32,580 bases of DNA. Origin: Bimuria novae-zelandiae CBS 107.79. Lineage: Eukaryota; Ascomycota; Dothideomycetes; Pleosporales; Didymosphaeriaceae. A program made the translations under genes and the position numbers. How positions within the stretch are numbered: the stretch's first letter is position 1; each line of letters begins with the position of its first letter. Below are positions 9,675 to 19,677 of this stretch, piece by piece. The DNA is taken from assembly GCA_010015655.1 (NCBI GenBank), contig ML976729.1, forward strand, positions 21,372 through 53,951. The letters are read 5' to 3'. The notes beneath the pieces were generated by a model. It made no database searches, was not told the DNA's origin, and saw only the letters and a program-made list of their open reading frames with translations.

Positions 9675-11463
9675 TCAAGTAGATCCATCCCAGGCGTTGC
9701 TCATTGCATTGACCCATTCCGCATCAGGTGGCTCCAGAAAAGTAGATTCCGATGCCCCGTACCAGGTATCGTCCACGTAGTCGAACGGGTCACGGGGAAC
9801 TGAACTCGCTTCATGGAACATGTGCGCCTGCGATCCGGTTGCTAGGCCGTGCATTGGAATGGGTTGGATCTGTGTGTAACCCATACCATTGCCACCAGTT
9901 GCTTGTTCATCGACTGGGTCCGTGTGCACGGCTTGTGGTTCGACTTGGTAAGCTGGGGAAAACCCCTCAACATTACCATACGATTCCTGGTTTAAAGACC
10001 TCTCCGTCATATGAACCTCTCCAAACCCAGAGTCGTCCACTATGGGTTCTTCCGTTCTCGTGCGCGTAGGACTGACGTCTGGTTGGTTGGTTGGTTGGTA
10101 TTCATTTTTCGTCTAGTTGATGGGGATTAAGTCCACCATCTCGCCTCCCGAAGGGCATATACGACGTGCTAAGCTATGGAATTATAGTACTAACGCACTA
10201 CCTTAGAAAGCATTTCTTGCCTGCGCGGGTATTGCTACCATGTCAAGCTACAGCTCCCCTTCCCGTTGGGGAGACTAAGCAGTGTATGTACTTTAGGGTG
10301 GATCCCTTGTGTGTGTTCAGAGGCAGTTTAGTGCTGTGAGAAGAAAGAAAAGGAAAGAGTGAATAGGTGTGGAGAGCCGGTGCTCTGTCGAATCGGAGCC
10401 GTGGCTCTGCGCGAGGAGAGCCTTTGTACCAGGCTTGGCGATGCCTGTGTCGAAGGAGATAGGTGTAGTAGGAAGGCAGAGCCAGGCCTGTCCTTCTTCT
10501 TTATCCCCAAGAGTCGTATGATATAAGGCCAGGCTGGCTGCCTTGTTTGCGTGTTGTGTCAGGTCAGGGACGCTGACAGTTGGTCTTTAGAGAGCTGCGG
10601 GCAGCTCTCGTCGTTGTAGGTGTTGAGAGCCGGTGCTCTGTCGAATCGTGCCATGGCTCTTCGCATGGAGAGCCTTTGTATTTAGGCCTAGCAGGTGCCC
10701 ATATCTTGCAAGAGCAAGGAGTGTCACGACTGTCTCCTTGTCTTAGCTGTGGTTGTGGCCTTCGACCGAACGTGAAAATCTGAGTGGCGCACGGGCCATT
10801 TTGAAAAGATTTCAGCTCACCAGGGAGCTGAAAGACAAAATAGGGCAGCGCGCCTGCCACAACGCCTGCAGCTGAAAGAGGACGCTGGAAAACAGATTTA
10901 CGAAGGCATTTGAGTCGTGTTTTGACGAAAAATCGATGGATATCGACCTTTCGATGACCTGGAAAAGTTGATGTTCGGTGGACTGACGTCTGGAGGAGCT
11001 CCTTGGCCACTATATTCCAATTTGTCTTTTTTCAGAGTCTTGAGTAATCTCAAGATATAGTTCAGCTCGGGTATCGGGTTAGCCTCTCGTTGGGCAGCTG
11101 TTTCGGGTGAGCAGCCGTGCTCTCGTGTTAGGGCGAAGAGATCCTCCAGTCCATTGACGAGCGACGCTCTCTCTGCGATGGCAACCGCGTCGCTGTTAGG
11201 GGTTCAGCGTGCATGCGTGCGGCTGGGGCTTTCGACGAGAGCTTACCTTGTGTTCAAACGTCTCGGTGTGAATATGCAAACTTGGCCGAGCGATTTGCAC
11301 TCGTCACAACACGGCGAAAGGTTTCCCGAACTCGAACGGGCGGTGCACTGCATGCTGTGGGTATCTCACGCGTGGATGGTTGGAGCAAACTTACCCGCTT
11401 CTTTTTCACTCGACACCCCTCGCAGGCCCGTGAAGCTCGTCTCGTTTCTCGTAATTTTGGCAT
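9675..11463 (-). CDS. Zn2Cys6 transcription factor, interior unresolved, possibly disrupted
   Basis: Exon 1 is 11463-11395, exon 2 is 11347-11247 and exon 3 runs from 11192 to about 10902. Together they encode a complete binuclear zinc cluster, C14-x2-C17-x6-C24-x12-C37-x2-C40-x6-C47, split by an intron after Arg23, followed by a linker and helix (residues about 58-100). Exon 3 then meets GTAAAT (10901) or a TAA stop. A terminal open frame (10112-9675) reads as a glutamine-, proline- and aspartate-rich tail of the kind seen at the C terminus of such regulators, and includes a (GGTT)n-encoded QPTNQ stretch. The ~790 nt between them is far longer than a normal intron here and joining the two does not keep phase. 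It contains two copies of a 64-bp hairpin sequence. Either exons are missing from my model or an insertion broke the gene. Confidence 0.6.
10365..10428 (+). repeat. 64-bp hairpin-rich repeat, copy A
   Basis: This is nearly identical to 10618-10680, in direct orientation and 253 bp apart. It starts AGGTGTGGAGAGCCGGTGCT and ends AGAGCCTTTGTA, with GAGAGCC/GGCTCT complementary blocks that could fold. It lies inside the unresolved part of the Zn2Cys6 gene. Confidence 0.8.
10591..10608. repeat. Perfect palindrome AGAGCTGC-GG-GCAGCTCT
   Basis: This is an 8-bp stem with a two-base GG centre, seen directly. It lies 10 bp before repeat copy B and adds to the cluster of foldable sequences in this stretch. 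Confidence 0.8.
10618..10680 (+). repeat. 64-bp hairpin-rich repeat, copy B
   Basis: This is the direct-orientation partner of 10365-10428. It differs by a few substitutions and one missing base in the middle (GTGCCATGGCTCTTCGCATG against GAGCCGTGGCTCTGCGCGAG). Confidence 0.8.
10810..10833. repeat. Inverted repeat TTTCAGCTC / GAGCTGAAA
   Basis: Perfect 9-bp arms surround a 6-base loop. It lies just downstream (on the minus strand) of the end of exon 3 of the Zn2Cys6 gene, inside the suspected insertion. Confidence 0.8.
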
Positions 11464-11723
11464 GCTGCTTTATGCAAAAGGGGATCCTACATACCAGCAT
11501 CGCTTTATCAACACAACGACTGGCTCGTTGCCGCGTTACCGCCCTGCGGGATCACTGGCGCTTAGTTCGCGGCACGGAGTTTAGTGCTTATCGCGATGTG
11601 AAACATTAAAAAGTGCAGGGATCTTCGTCAGGCGCACATTGTACGGCATATCACGTGAAGTTTGATCGTCCGGGTTATATCCTTCCAAGTATTGTTCCAC
11701 GCCGCAAGCGCACACCAACCATT

Positions 11724-13713
11724 ATGGATGTTCCCAGCACCAAAACGTTTGAAGATATCCCCGTTGAGCTGACAAACTCGGTCTTTCATCGTGTACGTTC
11801 TGTATAACCGCTGAATTAGTAGACACTAAAGCACGTGCAGCTGGACTCCAGCTCTTTAGCATCTCTATGCCTCGTCTCTAAACGCATAAATTCAATGGCA
11901 CAATCCGTCCTGTACAGATATCTTGTGCTTCCACTTTCAACGTTTGAGGACATCGATCGTCTTCATACGTTACTGGTAGTTCGGGCTGCGACAAAGATAC
12001 AAGAGCATACACAGAGCTTAACTATCATTGATACGCATGCGCCTGTCGAAGCGATTTCAGCTCGAACTTTGTCTCACAGTTCAAGACGGAGTGCCGCGAC
12101 GAGCGTAGAAAAAGACCATTCGCTTTACCTGCTCGTGTCTCTAATACCTACTGGGAGACTCCAAACCTTCAGGTAACGAATTAATTGGTCTTATGGTGAA
12201 TGTAACTATTGACCTATGTAGGCACCTGTCTTCTCGTCCGATATCCATGAGAATCTTGGAACACTTGTCCCACGCTCAACAAGGACTGCTTTTCCTCCAG
12301 GCGACGATACGTCATGATGCTCAGTATCAGCCACGCTTCACAGAGCAATTCCAGGTCTCGCAAGCACTGAGAAGCCTGCCCAGACTGGGCACTTGCGACA
12401 TTACCTTTCTTCGGCTGGATCGATTTCATGAGTTCATCCACTGTCTCCTTGCAGGACCATTTGCGTTTCGATCAAACTTAAAGTGTCTTCGGATCCATGT
12501 GTCTAATCCGGAGACCTTCTCTCAGGTGTTCAAGAAGGAGGTTCTAGAAACCCAATGCAGCCCCCTGAACCTGAATCGGCTTACCCTGGACGGCTTTAAC
12601 ATGCAAGATCTGTTTAGGCCTGTTTCTCAATTTACCTATGTCCAGTCCCTTACCCATCTCACGTTGTGGAATTGCCGACAAACTCAGTCGTTCTTTTCTC
12701 AACTTACTGATACGTTCCTTGAATCTCCTCGACTAATTGATCTTCAGCACCTGACTACCAATTTCGACCACGTTAATCAAATAAACATCGACAAAAGTTT
12801 GGAAAGCGTGTTCAAGATTTGTGAGCTAAGATCTGTACACCTTACCTGGGACTATCCACAAGGCTCGCCTATCACTACTTTAGCAGCTATGCCGTTGCTT
12901 GCAAAAAGCCTGCGATCTCTATCTTTCCATCAGAGGAGTCATATTCACATCGCCGAAGAAGAACTTCCATACCTTGGGGAGGGTTTGAAAGCGGTCATCG
13001 AGCCCTGCCATAACCTTCTTCAGCTTGGGATTCAGGTCAACGAATATTCCATTATACCTCAGATCTGGGATGCACCTGTGATGAGAGATCACATAGAGTT
13101 TTGGGTACGTTAATTGCGTAATCAATCTCACTTGCTAACGAGCCAGAGCGCTTTGGAGAGCACGCCTAACTTAACGATCCTCCACCTCCGCCAGTACGAA
13201 CTATGCCAACACCCGTATCCAAGAAGTGAAAGAGATGCTGCTTGGGACTTAGAACGGTTTGCCTCAGGCTTTTTTGCTTTTCTAGACCGCGAAGGCTATT
13301 GTCCCAGGCTTCGTTGCCTTGTGATTGGTATGCGGCAATCTCCAGTGTTCAATCGCGCTACTGATCGCATCCCCCGGCACTACTTTTTGAAAGGCAAACA
13401 GAAGGTCGGTTCGAACGTGGGGACTGTAGTGGCAGTCTCCGTTTCATTGAGCCAGTTGCAAATTGAAGAGCCTACTGCTACAATCCTCGATTGCGACCCT
13501 GTCGCGGTGAGGCAGAGCGCTGAGCGGACAGTACGCAGTGGAAAAGATTGCAGGATTGAACTGAGGTTGTACTATCTAGGAACTACAGAAGGTATAGGTG
13601 CACAGGCACAAACAACGCTAGTCCCAGATAGGTGTCATGCTATCAGAAAGGTAAGCTGCAGTCGAGTAAGGGTAGCTGCAACTATCGCACAGAGAAAGAG
13701 CTATAAACCGTGA
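11724..13713 (+). CDS. F-box protein
   Basis: The model has four exons (11724-11792, 11841-12172, 12222-13104, 13147-13713), giving 616 residues, with introns of 48, 49 and 42 nt. Splicing intron 1 joins FEDIPVELTNSVFHR to LDSSSLASLCLVSKRI and so completes a textbook N-terminal F-box (residues about 8-45), the Skp1-binding module of SCF ubiquitin ligases. The rest is a long helical and leucine-rich region with repeated L-x-x-L-x-L segments (for example LTHLTLWNC and LRSLSFHQR), as in the LRR-like substrate-binding part of fungal F-box proteins. The last ~100 residues are basic and less typical, and might be changed by an extra intron. The substrate is unknown. There is no close partner gene. 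Confidence 0.82.
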
Positions 13714-13875
13714 CAGACCCGGGTTGCGAATGGCAGGGCGGTAGACCTGGGCAGTTCCGGATAGATTAGACCACAACAAAATGAACATCTGTTGCAGCGT
13801 CACGAACCCAATGAGCACAACCAAGCACAGTAGAATGGAAATTGATATGATGCTGTGGTAAGTATCATTGGGCAT
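13618..13875 (-). CDS. Small single-TM protein, tentative
   Basis: An 85-residue frame starts at ATG 13875-13873. It begins with a short polar stretch, then a hydrophobic segment of about 25 residues (SIISISILLCLVVLIGFVTL), then a hydrophobic-to-polar tail. A TATATATA box (13913-13920) lies 38 bp upstream of the ATG, a plausible core promoter. Against it, the 3' third overlaps the antisense strand of the last F-box exon, and the tail has no recognisable feature. Confidence 0.3.
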   Translation of the reverse strand: MPNDTYHSIISISILLCLVVLIGFVTLQQMFILLWSNLSGTAQVYRPAIRNPGLSRFIALSLCDSCSYPYSTAAYLSDSMTPIWD

Positions 13876-13912
13876 GGTTATAGTTTTCCTGATCTGATGT
13901 CCTCGACTAGTC

Positions 13913-13920
13913 TATATATA
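13913..13920 (-). promoter_or_regulatory. TATA-like box
   Basis: TATATATA is followed 38 bp later by the ATG of the small membrane ORF. This is position-based evidence only. Confidence 0.3.
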
Positions 13921-14334
13921 CGGGGGGTATCTTTCAAATGTTTGCCTAGGAACTGTTTTAGATCTGCGGGAGCGCAACAAAAATCTACAAGTTATGCCTT
14001 TCATTTCTGAGGTGAACAATTACTCTAGGATCTGGGCGTATTCTCCTTTAACGCGCGTTCCCGTTCAAATCGCGTTCCGGTAGCCTGTGAGCTGATCTGG
14101 TGGACGTAAGTAGACACTTAAATCCGGAGGATCGCAGTGTTCCTAGAATCCTGACAACTTCGTTGGAACAACGAATAATGGAATCCACAAAAGATGATAC
14201 CCGCAGACGGACAAAGGTGACTGGAGTTCAAACCAAGGCGATAGGACTCCTAGGCTCACCGTCTTCTTTATCCTCCAAGTGTTGGTATAAAGAGATAAAT
14301 TGTGATGTCTGTCACGCAGGGGGAACACTCCGCT
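13921..14334. other. No gene seen
   Basis: The frame of the DUF3723 relic remains open on the minus strand down to 14143, but I find no further similarity to the intact gene below about 14335. No other feature is supported. Confidence 0.45.
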
Positions 14335-15835
14335 TTGCAGCTCGTGGAAGAAGACACAAAGTACCAACGCAAGACGTCCAGATGCCGACATGCGCAAGCC
14401 TGTTGATCTTTGTGATACAGCTTTTGCTATGGTAGGCAGATACAAGTTTTGAAGTTTGACTGGGCTGTGCGACGCCGAGTCGTCATCATCGGTCATGGAG
14501 AAATCGACTGACCCCGCACGACGTCGTTCGAATATCGCTTGTCTATCGTGCCGCAAATATGCCTCCTCATCAAAGGAAGCTGGCTCTACCTTGTAGAGCT
14601 CTTCCGGTCTTTCCGGTCTTATATTAATGCGGATGTCAGAGAGATCTGCATTACAGTACATTGTCTTAACCTCGATATTTCTTCTGTTTGGAAGCCTAAA
14701 CGATCAGCAGACCATGCCAGTCTAACAAGCGCTCCAGAGTCTTCACTTGATTCACCTCGTATCCTAAATGGTAAACTATGACCTTGTCGAAAGGCTGCAA
14801 GAAATAGCTGAAAATATGCTAAGTTCAGTGCTGTATGCGTGGGTACGTTGGTTTGGCGCTCCTCCTCTTGGTGTGTTTGAAGAATGTAGCAAAGCTGGGC
14901 AAAAATTCCGGCAGCTCCTTTAAATAGTTTAGTACCATTTCCCTCGAGCACCCATCGGCTCTCGAAAAGACTGTCTTGGAGCGAACGAGCATTTGGGCCT
15001 ACGATGATCCGCTAGGCTCCAGGTTGGCGCGAGACATTGTAGCTGTTGCACGGTGACAAAATCACACCAGTGGGCGTTGCCAAGCGTTAATTTCTTCCAC
15101 GTTTCGAGAAGTTTAGAAAGATAACTTAGGCCTCGATTTTCTATCCGCGTCAGTCTATGTACTGTAATCTGATTGGTGGATCACCTCATAAACATCTCCA
15201 GCTGAGAATGGGTGGGAACGAGCCCAACTGAAAATTGCGCCAAAGCCCCCGAAAGGGTTCTATATCATTCAGGATATTGTGCAATCGTTCGTTTGATTCA
15301 CCGTTTTTCTGTTTGGATTTGCTAGGCCTGGAGGCCCAGGTTGCGCTCTCCTTGGCGGCGTTTTGTTTCTGGTAGTATCGCATTCGAAGGTATATCTCGC
15401 CATCGCAATGAGTAGGATGGCTTATATACGCCTGACGTATATCATTGTTAACTTTCTGTGAAATTTCTGCAATATTGGTCAGGCACGGGGTCGATTCAAA
15501 ATAGTGATAATACTAGAAGAGTATAAATCCACGGCCCACCACTCTGTAGGGTCGTTTCGATCATTGCTTGCATGCTGCAACCTAAATTCTCCATGCAAAT
15601 AAAAAAGCAAGATGGACTCGGAGCACGGTAACTTTGGATAGTCCATAATATGAAAAAGCTGTTCGTGATTGGTTCTGTTGGCTTCCAATATCCGCCGAAA
15701 ATAAGTGAGCTGCACTAATGCTAGTAGGTTGTGGTCGACGTCGTTAATGCAGCAGCCTATGCAGTTGTCTAGATATAACTCCGAATTCGAATAGCGCAGG
15801 TTTCGAAAAGGTACATAAGCGGATCCTAAGACTCA
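14335..15835 (-). pseudogene. DUF3723-family pseudogene
   Basis: Read piecewise, this aligns along most of the intact DUF3723 gene at 22862-25118. Matching blocks include C-I-G-C-C with DHNLLAL (intact DCTGCC, EHNLPAL), EWWAVDLYSS, NDIRQ..DGEIYLRMRYYQ, FQLGSFPPILSWRC, LQCLAPTWSLAD, ADRLGFQTEEISRL and IFERR..MTDDD..LYLPTI. An intron of 47 nt (15513-15467) sits at exactly the position and phase of intron 1 in the intact gene. The N terminus is cut by a TGA (15833-15835) in place of the starting methionines. Reading frames change near 14970 and near 14650, about 80 residues in the middle are deleted, and nothing matches past the FFHEL block. It is an old, inactive paralogue. Confidence 0.85.
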
Positions 15836-15913
15836 AGAGAGCGGCAAGTCAACTCCGGAATCCCCCGACTGAGTATCCTGCGTTTGTTGTTGTGATCGGG
15901 CGAGGTCAAAACC

Positions 15914-16570
15914 ATGGGCTACTCAAATAAGTCGCATCATCGAGTCGTATACGTTGTGATAGTAACGATTTTCTACCTTGCCGTTACAGCTAGTGTCCTG
16001 ACAACTTTTTTTAACCCGCCAAATAAGGCTTTGGGCATCGCGAATCTGAAAGTAAGTACTCTATTATCGTATATGACGAGTGCATTCTGAAAAAAGCCGT
16101 CCTACGCGCCCGGGGTAGATCAACACTGGTCTACCGTGACAATAAGCACCTACGAATATTGCCTTCACGAGTCTGCTTCTGTTGAATGTAGAGCATTGCC
16201 TTTACAGCTTGATCATCTCCATCTAGAAAATATTCCAGGACGCCAAACTTACGCTATCAAAATGCTACGACCGGGTATTCTATACGCCGTCCTTACCGTG
16301 GGTCTAATTGCCAACATATCATCTCTAACCATGTATTGGATTTCTAGCCTGGTATTTGAGAAGCATCATATACGCGGTGTACAGATCACGTTATCTATAG
16401 TTGCCGTTGCATGTTACGTCTGCCCTGTTACGTTGACAATGATTATGTATAGATACTTCCAAGGCTTAGCTTACGTATCTGTGGAACTTGGATCATTTTG
16501 TGTTAGATGTCTCATAGCCGTATCATGCTCGGCTTGTATAACAATTACGCTGCTTATTACGAACCGCTAG
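15914..16570 (+). CDS. Four-TM membrane protein
   Basis: Two exons (15914-16051, 16097-16570) are joined by a 45-nt GTAAGT..AAG intron, giving 203 residues. TM1 lies at about residues 12-33 (VYVVIVTIFYLAVTASVLTT). A polar loop of about 70 residues with two cysteines follows, then three closely spaced helices at about residues 100-125, 135-158 and 172-195. One TM, a large extracytoplasmic loop and then three TMs is the layout of the SUR7/PalI family of cortical and pH-sensing proteins, but I see no diagnostic SUR7 motif, so this is topology only. The next gene on the same strand begins 37 bp after its stop. Codon use appears more AT-rich than in the right-hand gene block. Confidence 0.6.
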
Positions 16571-16607
16571 TGTTGGATCATGGGCGAACTCTATATAAGG
16601 CCTTGAC

Positions 16608-17183
16608 ATGCACTGTAGATTCCGGATATTGCCATCCTGTTTAATGGAGGCTTACATAGATCGATGCTCTTGTAATAAACTATTAGAAGAGCTTAACTGC
16701 AAATACTTTCTACTCCAAGAGTGTCATTGTGTAGGAAGATTCTGCTGGATACCTCTAATATTTACACTAATATCTGCTCAGGTTATCTGCGAGTTCTGCC
16801 TAAGAGGGGATAAGAAACACGTGAGATGCGTTATACACCCCTTAAAGTGGCAGAAAGTAAGAAGGGTTTATAACCTTCGATGCTGTATCTGTTGGGATAA
16901 TTCAAAAATCGGCCGTGTAGCCCTGATGTGCGGTAAGTTGACCTAAAGAAGCTTCTACTCCCAAAGATGTTTACGATTAATAGGTCACGTTGTTGATACC
17001 AGATGCCTAGATAGATGGATTCAATCTTGCGCAAGAGATTTGGCTTGTCCAATATGTAAACTTGATCAGCGTTCATATCTTAATGCAAAGCCTTGGTGGA
17101 AATTCTTCCAACGGAGGAGAATAGCAAGCTCTTTAGATCCCTATCTTGGGGGAAGCTTACTAAAACCCTATTCTACAGAATAA
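16608..17183 (+). CDS. Membrane-anchored RING-finger protein
   Basis: Exons 16608-16932 and 16984-17183, joined by a 51-nt GTAAGT..TAG intron, give 174 residues. Splicing is what creates the RING: C92-x2-C95-x12-C108-x-H110-x2-D113-x2-C116-x13-C130-x2-C133. The ligand at the fifth position is Asp113 instead of His or Cys, a substitution that still allows zinc binding in some RINGs (Rbx1-type). A tryptophan (W120) and the C-P-I-C pair are where E2-contacting residues normally lie. One hydrophobic stretch (residues about 43-62) could anchor it in a membrane, as in many ER or vacuolar E3 ligases. The N-terminal ~40 residues are Cys-rich and the true start could be the ATG at 16644. Predicted role: E3 ubiquitin ligase. 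Confidence 0.65.
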
Positions 17184-17197
17184 TTGAATAATTTGGG

Positions 17198-17947
17198 CTA
17201 GCTAAGGTTACTCTTTAGACTAACTAGATCATCTACTTCCTCCCAAAATCTCTGGCCAATGTCAATTTCTGGTAGGATTGGTAGGTCATTCCCCTGGTTT
17301 TCTTCGGAGCGAACTTCCTCACTAATCCAGGAGGTATACCGGAAGCTTTCTGATCCTCCAACGCCACTCCCTTCTGATCCTCCAACGCCAATCCCTTCTG
17401 ATCCTCTAACGCCACTCGCTTCTGATATAATCAGGTCGCCATAGCTGCTCTCGATATCTAGGTGTGAGCGCTCTGTCGCTAGACCAGCACGGACACTGTG
17501 GGATAAACTTGCGAAGTCGGATATTCCGGCGGAATAGTTAGTTCCATCGCTGGTGCTTGGGGCATTGGTTCGCCGCAGCCATGCTTCCACGCGTATATTC
17601 GTGGGCGAGTATTTTCGACGAACGGCGCGAGACGATTGCCGAGAATGTTTAGCGAGAAACGCTGCGCTGCTGAACCCAAAAACTACTGCAGCTATCGATG
17701 CGAGTGCGATAAGGCTCGTATTCAGGCCTGAGTATGGTGACAACGGGATATGAGAAGGGTCGGACGAATGAGTCTGGCTAAGCGATTGGGATGTCCATCC
17801 ATGGATTGCAGTCGTTCGATAAGCGAAAGTGGTTGTATTAGGACGCCAATAATGGCTACTGGCTATCGGTCTCGAGATGTTGGTCGCCGTAGCACAGGGC
17901 ATCGGGGAGGATGCACTGCTTGAATTGTGATTGGCTTGACAACGCAT
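17198..17947 (-). CDS. Single-TM protein with Ser/Thr-rich ectodomain
   Basis: An intronless frame of 249 residues starts at ATG 17947-17945; the longer frame upstream begins with GTG. Residues 1-75 are rich in Ser, Thr and Asn, with several N-x-S/T sites, like an O-/N-glycosylated stalk. There is no clear signal peptide. One membrane segment lies at about residues 75-98 (TSLIALASIAAVVFGFSSAA), followed by a basic stretch (RRKYSP) that fits a cytoplasmic side. The tail carries an 8-residue Gly/Ser/Glu/Val repeat encoded by a 24-bp minisatellite, then an acidic end. The layout resembles cell-wall stress sensors and other anchored surface proteins, but no WSC or other domain is present. It converges on the RING gene with 14 bp between stop codons. 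Confidence 0.6.
   Translation of the reverse strand: MRCQANHNSSSASSPMPCATATNISRPIASSHYWRPNTTTFAYRTTAIHGWTSQSLSQTHSSDPSHIPLSPYSGLNTSLIALASIAAVVFGFSSAAFLAKHSRQSSRAVRRKYSPTNIRVEAWLRRTNAPSTSDGTNYSAGISDFASLSHSVRAGLATERSHLDIESSYGDLIISEASGVRGSEGIGVGGSEGSGVGGSESFRYTSWISEEVRSEENQGNDLPILPEIDIGQRFWEEVDDLVSLKSNLS
17349..17426 (-). repeat. 24-bp coding minisatellite, about 3.2 copies
   Basis: Units begin TCTGATCCTCCAACGCCA at 17349, 17373 and 17397, with two or three substitutions, plus a partial fourth unit. The unit length is a multiple of three, so copy-number change would keep the frame of the surrounding membrane-protein gene. Confidence 0.9.
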
Positions 17948-18322
17948 CGACACACCTTCCGGGCTCGTTAGCGAAGCGCGCGGGGCTAGTTAGGAATCAG
18001 TTAGCGCTGCGTTTCCATTCACCGGCAGATCCCAATAACCTACCCAATTCAGCGGTGCTTTGGTGAAGTAGGGTCAAACACAAGCAGGAAAATAAGAACA
18101 TCATTTTCGAATTATCTTGCCCACAGAGAACAATGCTGGCTTAAGTCGAATTACATTTGCACATGTGCGGCAAAGCAGCAAGCTAACCTTGGAAGCTAAG
18201 CCACCTGAACCGAACCACCTGAACCGAGCCACCCAAGGTACAAGCGCCCGGTTTCTGCGCCTCGGTGTTATGAGACAGTAAGCGCAAGAATGCCTTGCCA
18301 TGCTAAACTATCGTCACTAACC
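17948..18322. other. Intergenic spacer
   Basis: No gene was found. A 14-bp direct repeat (CCACCTGAACCGA type, 18200-18235, about 2.5 copies) is the only structure noticed. Confidence 0.5.
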
Positions 18323-18915
18323 TTACCTAGCCTTCTTTCCGCTAGCGGCGTTATTCCCTTCCTTTTCCGCAATGCACTTCGTGACTTTATCGTGGGCTTG
18401 GAGACACCACGGCATCAACTTTAGAGAGTGTCTTTCCAGGTTTGCAACATCCTTCAGCATCTAAATAACCATCTTGTCTATTTCTTGAGACCAATTACGC
18501 ATGTGCTCGTCCAGGTCCGATATTTTCGACTGCAGTTGGCGCGTATTTTCCGCGAGGTTAGCCAATTCTGTAGCGTCGATATTTGCTTCTGTACCGTGAT
18601 AAACTGGGTCTATTGTCTAGGTGAAAGAAGTGACTCTGGTCATCCTGATTTGTTTGGCACCATGCATACTCGTCAATTTCTGGGACAGGCGGCAAGCCAG
18701 GATCACGCTGGAAAGGTTGCGTCGGTGAGTAATTCCAAAGCGTACTCGTGTAATCCATGTCCTCTGATACAGGTAAAACAAAAACTTAAATAGCCACCTA
18801 GGTATATGCATCCGGCGCCAGCAGACGCAGGAATAGCAGGCAATAAGATTTCCCGACAGTTCCGATAATCCTTGACATTTAAAGGCAGACTACTCCGCAA
18901 CCTCCGCTGTTCCAT
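18323..18915 (-). pseudogene. Coiled-coil protein gene interrupted by TAG
   Basis: A candidate start at ATG 18915 leads to a short basic N terminus. A second block (18758 to about 18630) reads DPGLPPVPEIDEYAW. A third block, in another frame from about 18608, reads ELANLAENTRQLQSKISDLD and continues with heptad-like spacing to DKMVI. It hits TAG at 18473-18471 and goes on in the same frame through WCLQAHDKVTKCIAEKEG to a stop at 18325-18323. The downstream part looks like the natural end of the same protein, so the TAG is probably a nonsense mutation. The block 1-2 and block 2-3 junctions lack a convincing intron. Function unknown. An intact, differently spliced gene cannot be ruled out without transcripts. 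Confidence 0.45.
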
Positions 18916-19034
18916 AACATCCGATTAGTGCTATAGCATGTGCAAGCAAAATTCAGCTGCGGGTGGGAGGTTATTTTAATGCTCTTGATTGCTTCAGCGT
19001 GCATTGGTCTCTATTGAGTTTAAAAACGCCACTG

Positions 19035-19400
19035 ATGCCTCGCCGCACATACCCCTATACTTCCGAGGAGGAGAGGCGACTCACGGATGTCAGGAAGGAA
19101 AACCCCACTGTGCCTTGGTCAGTAATATGCGCACTATACAACTCTAGGACTGCCGATCAACGGAGGCGGAGAAGTTCCTCGGCCTTGCGCAATAAATGGA
19201 ACAAAATTTATAAACACAAGAAGAAACTGTCATATAGGAAGCGATCGGAAAAACTAGACGGGATGACGCGGAGTGGCCCTATTGTCTGCGCATCTGTCTG
19301 CGCGTCTGAGTCCTCCGTCAGTCTGTATCACCCTCCCCCGCCCCCAACGATCGTGGCTTGGAAAATGGTGGGGATGAAGATGATGCAAATATATATGTAA
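19035..19400 (+). CDS. Small Myb/SANT-like DNA-binding protein, tentative
   Basis: A frame of 121 residues starts at ATG 19035; the longer frame upstream starts with GTG. Residues 1-60 are strongly basic and contain YPYTSEEERRLTDVRKENP, then PWSVICALYNSRTADQRRR and SSALRNKWNKI. This is the acidic helix, Trp, basic recognition-helix arrangement of Myb/SANT or Myb-like fungal proteins. A lysine-rich region and a short proline run follow. Near the C terminus an alternative frame gives an acidic Gly/Asp/Glu-rich tail, so an unmodelled splice or a recent frameshift is possible. Confidence 0.5.
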   Translation: MPRRTYPYTSEEERRLTDVRKENPTVPWSVICALYNSRTADQRRRRSSSALRNKWNKIYKHKKKLSYRKRSEKLDGMTRSGPIVCASVCASESSVSLYHPPPPPTIVAWKMVGMKMMQIYM

Positions 19401-19616
19401 GACGCTTTTAAGCGTTTGCGCACTTTTCTGCTAACTTTATATTGGCTTGTCTTTCGCTTACGGGTACTGCTTTCTCTGGTGATATCAAGTTTCTTGGGGA
19501 TTTGGATTATGAGAATTTGGGACTTGTGGGATAATCACATATCATAGAGAATTATAATGCCCGACGTTTCCGAGGCATCTCATCCTTCATTTGATTTGGC
19601 ACGAGTCTTGGAATGA

Positions 19617-19624
19617 TATAAAAG
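19617..19624 (+). promoter_or_regulatory. TATA box (TATAAAAG)
   Basis: A near-consensus TATA element lies 54 bp upstream of the ATG at 19678. It supports that start for the coiled-coil gene and a short 5' leader. Confidence 0.45.
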
Positions 19625-19677
19625 GAGTACTCTGACCCACGTATACTGTTGCAAAAAATAGGCACCTTCACGTAGCA

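Noticed and set aside
10564..11010. 148-codon minus-strand frame overlapping the Zn2Cys6 gene
   Set aside because: It overlaps exon 3 of the regulator in another frame and has no recognisable feature.
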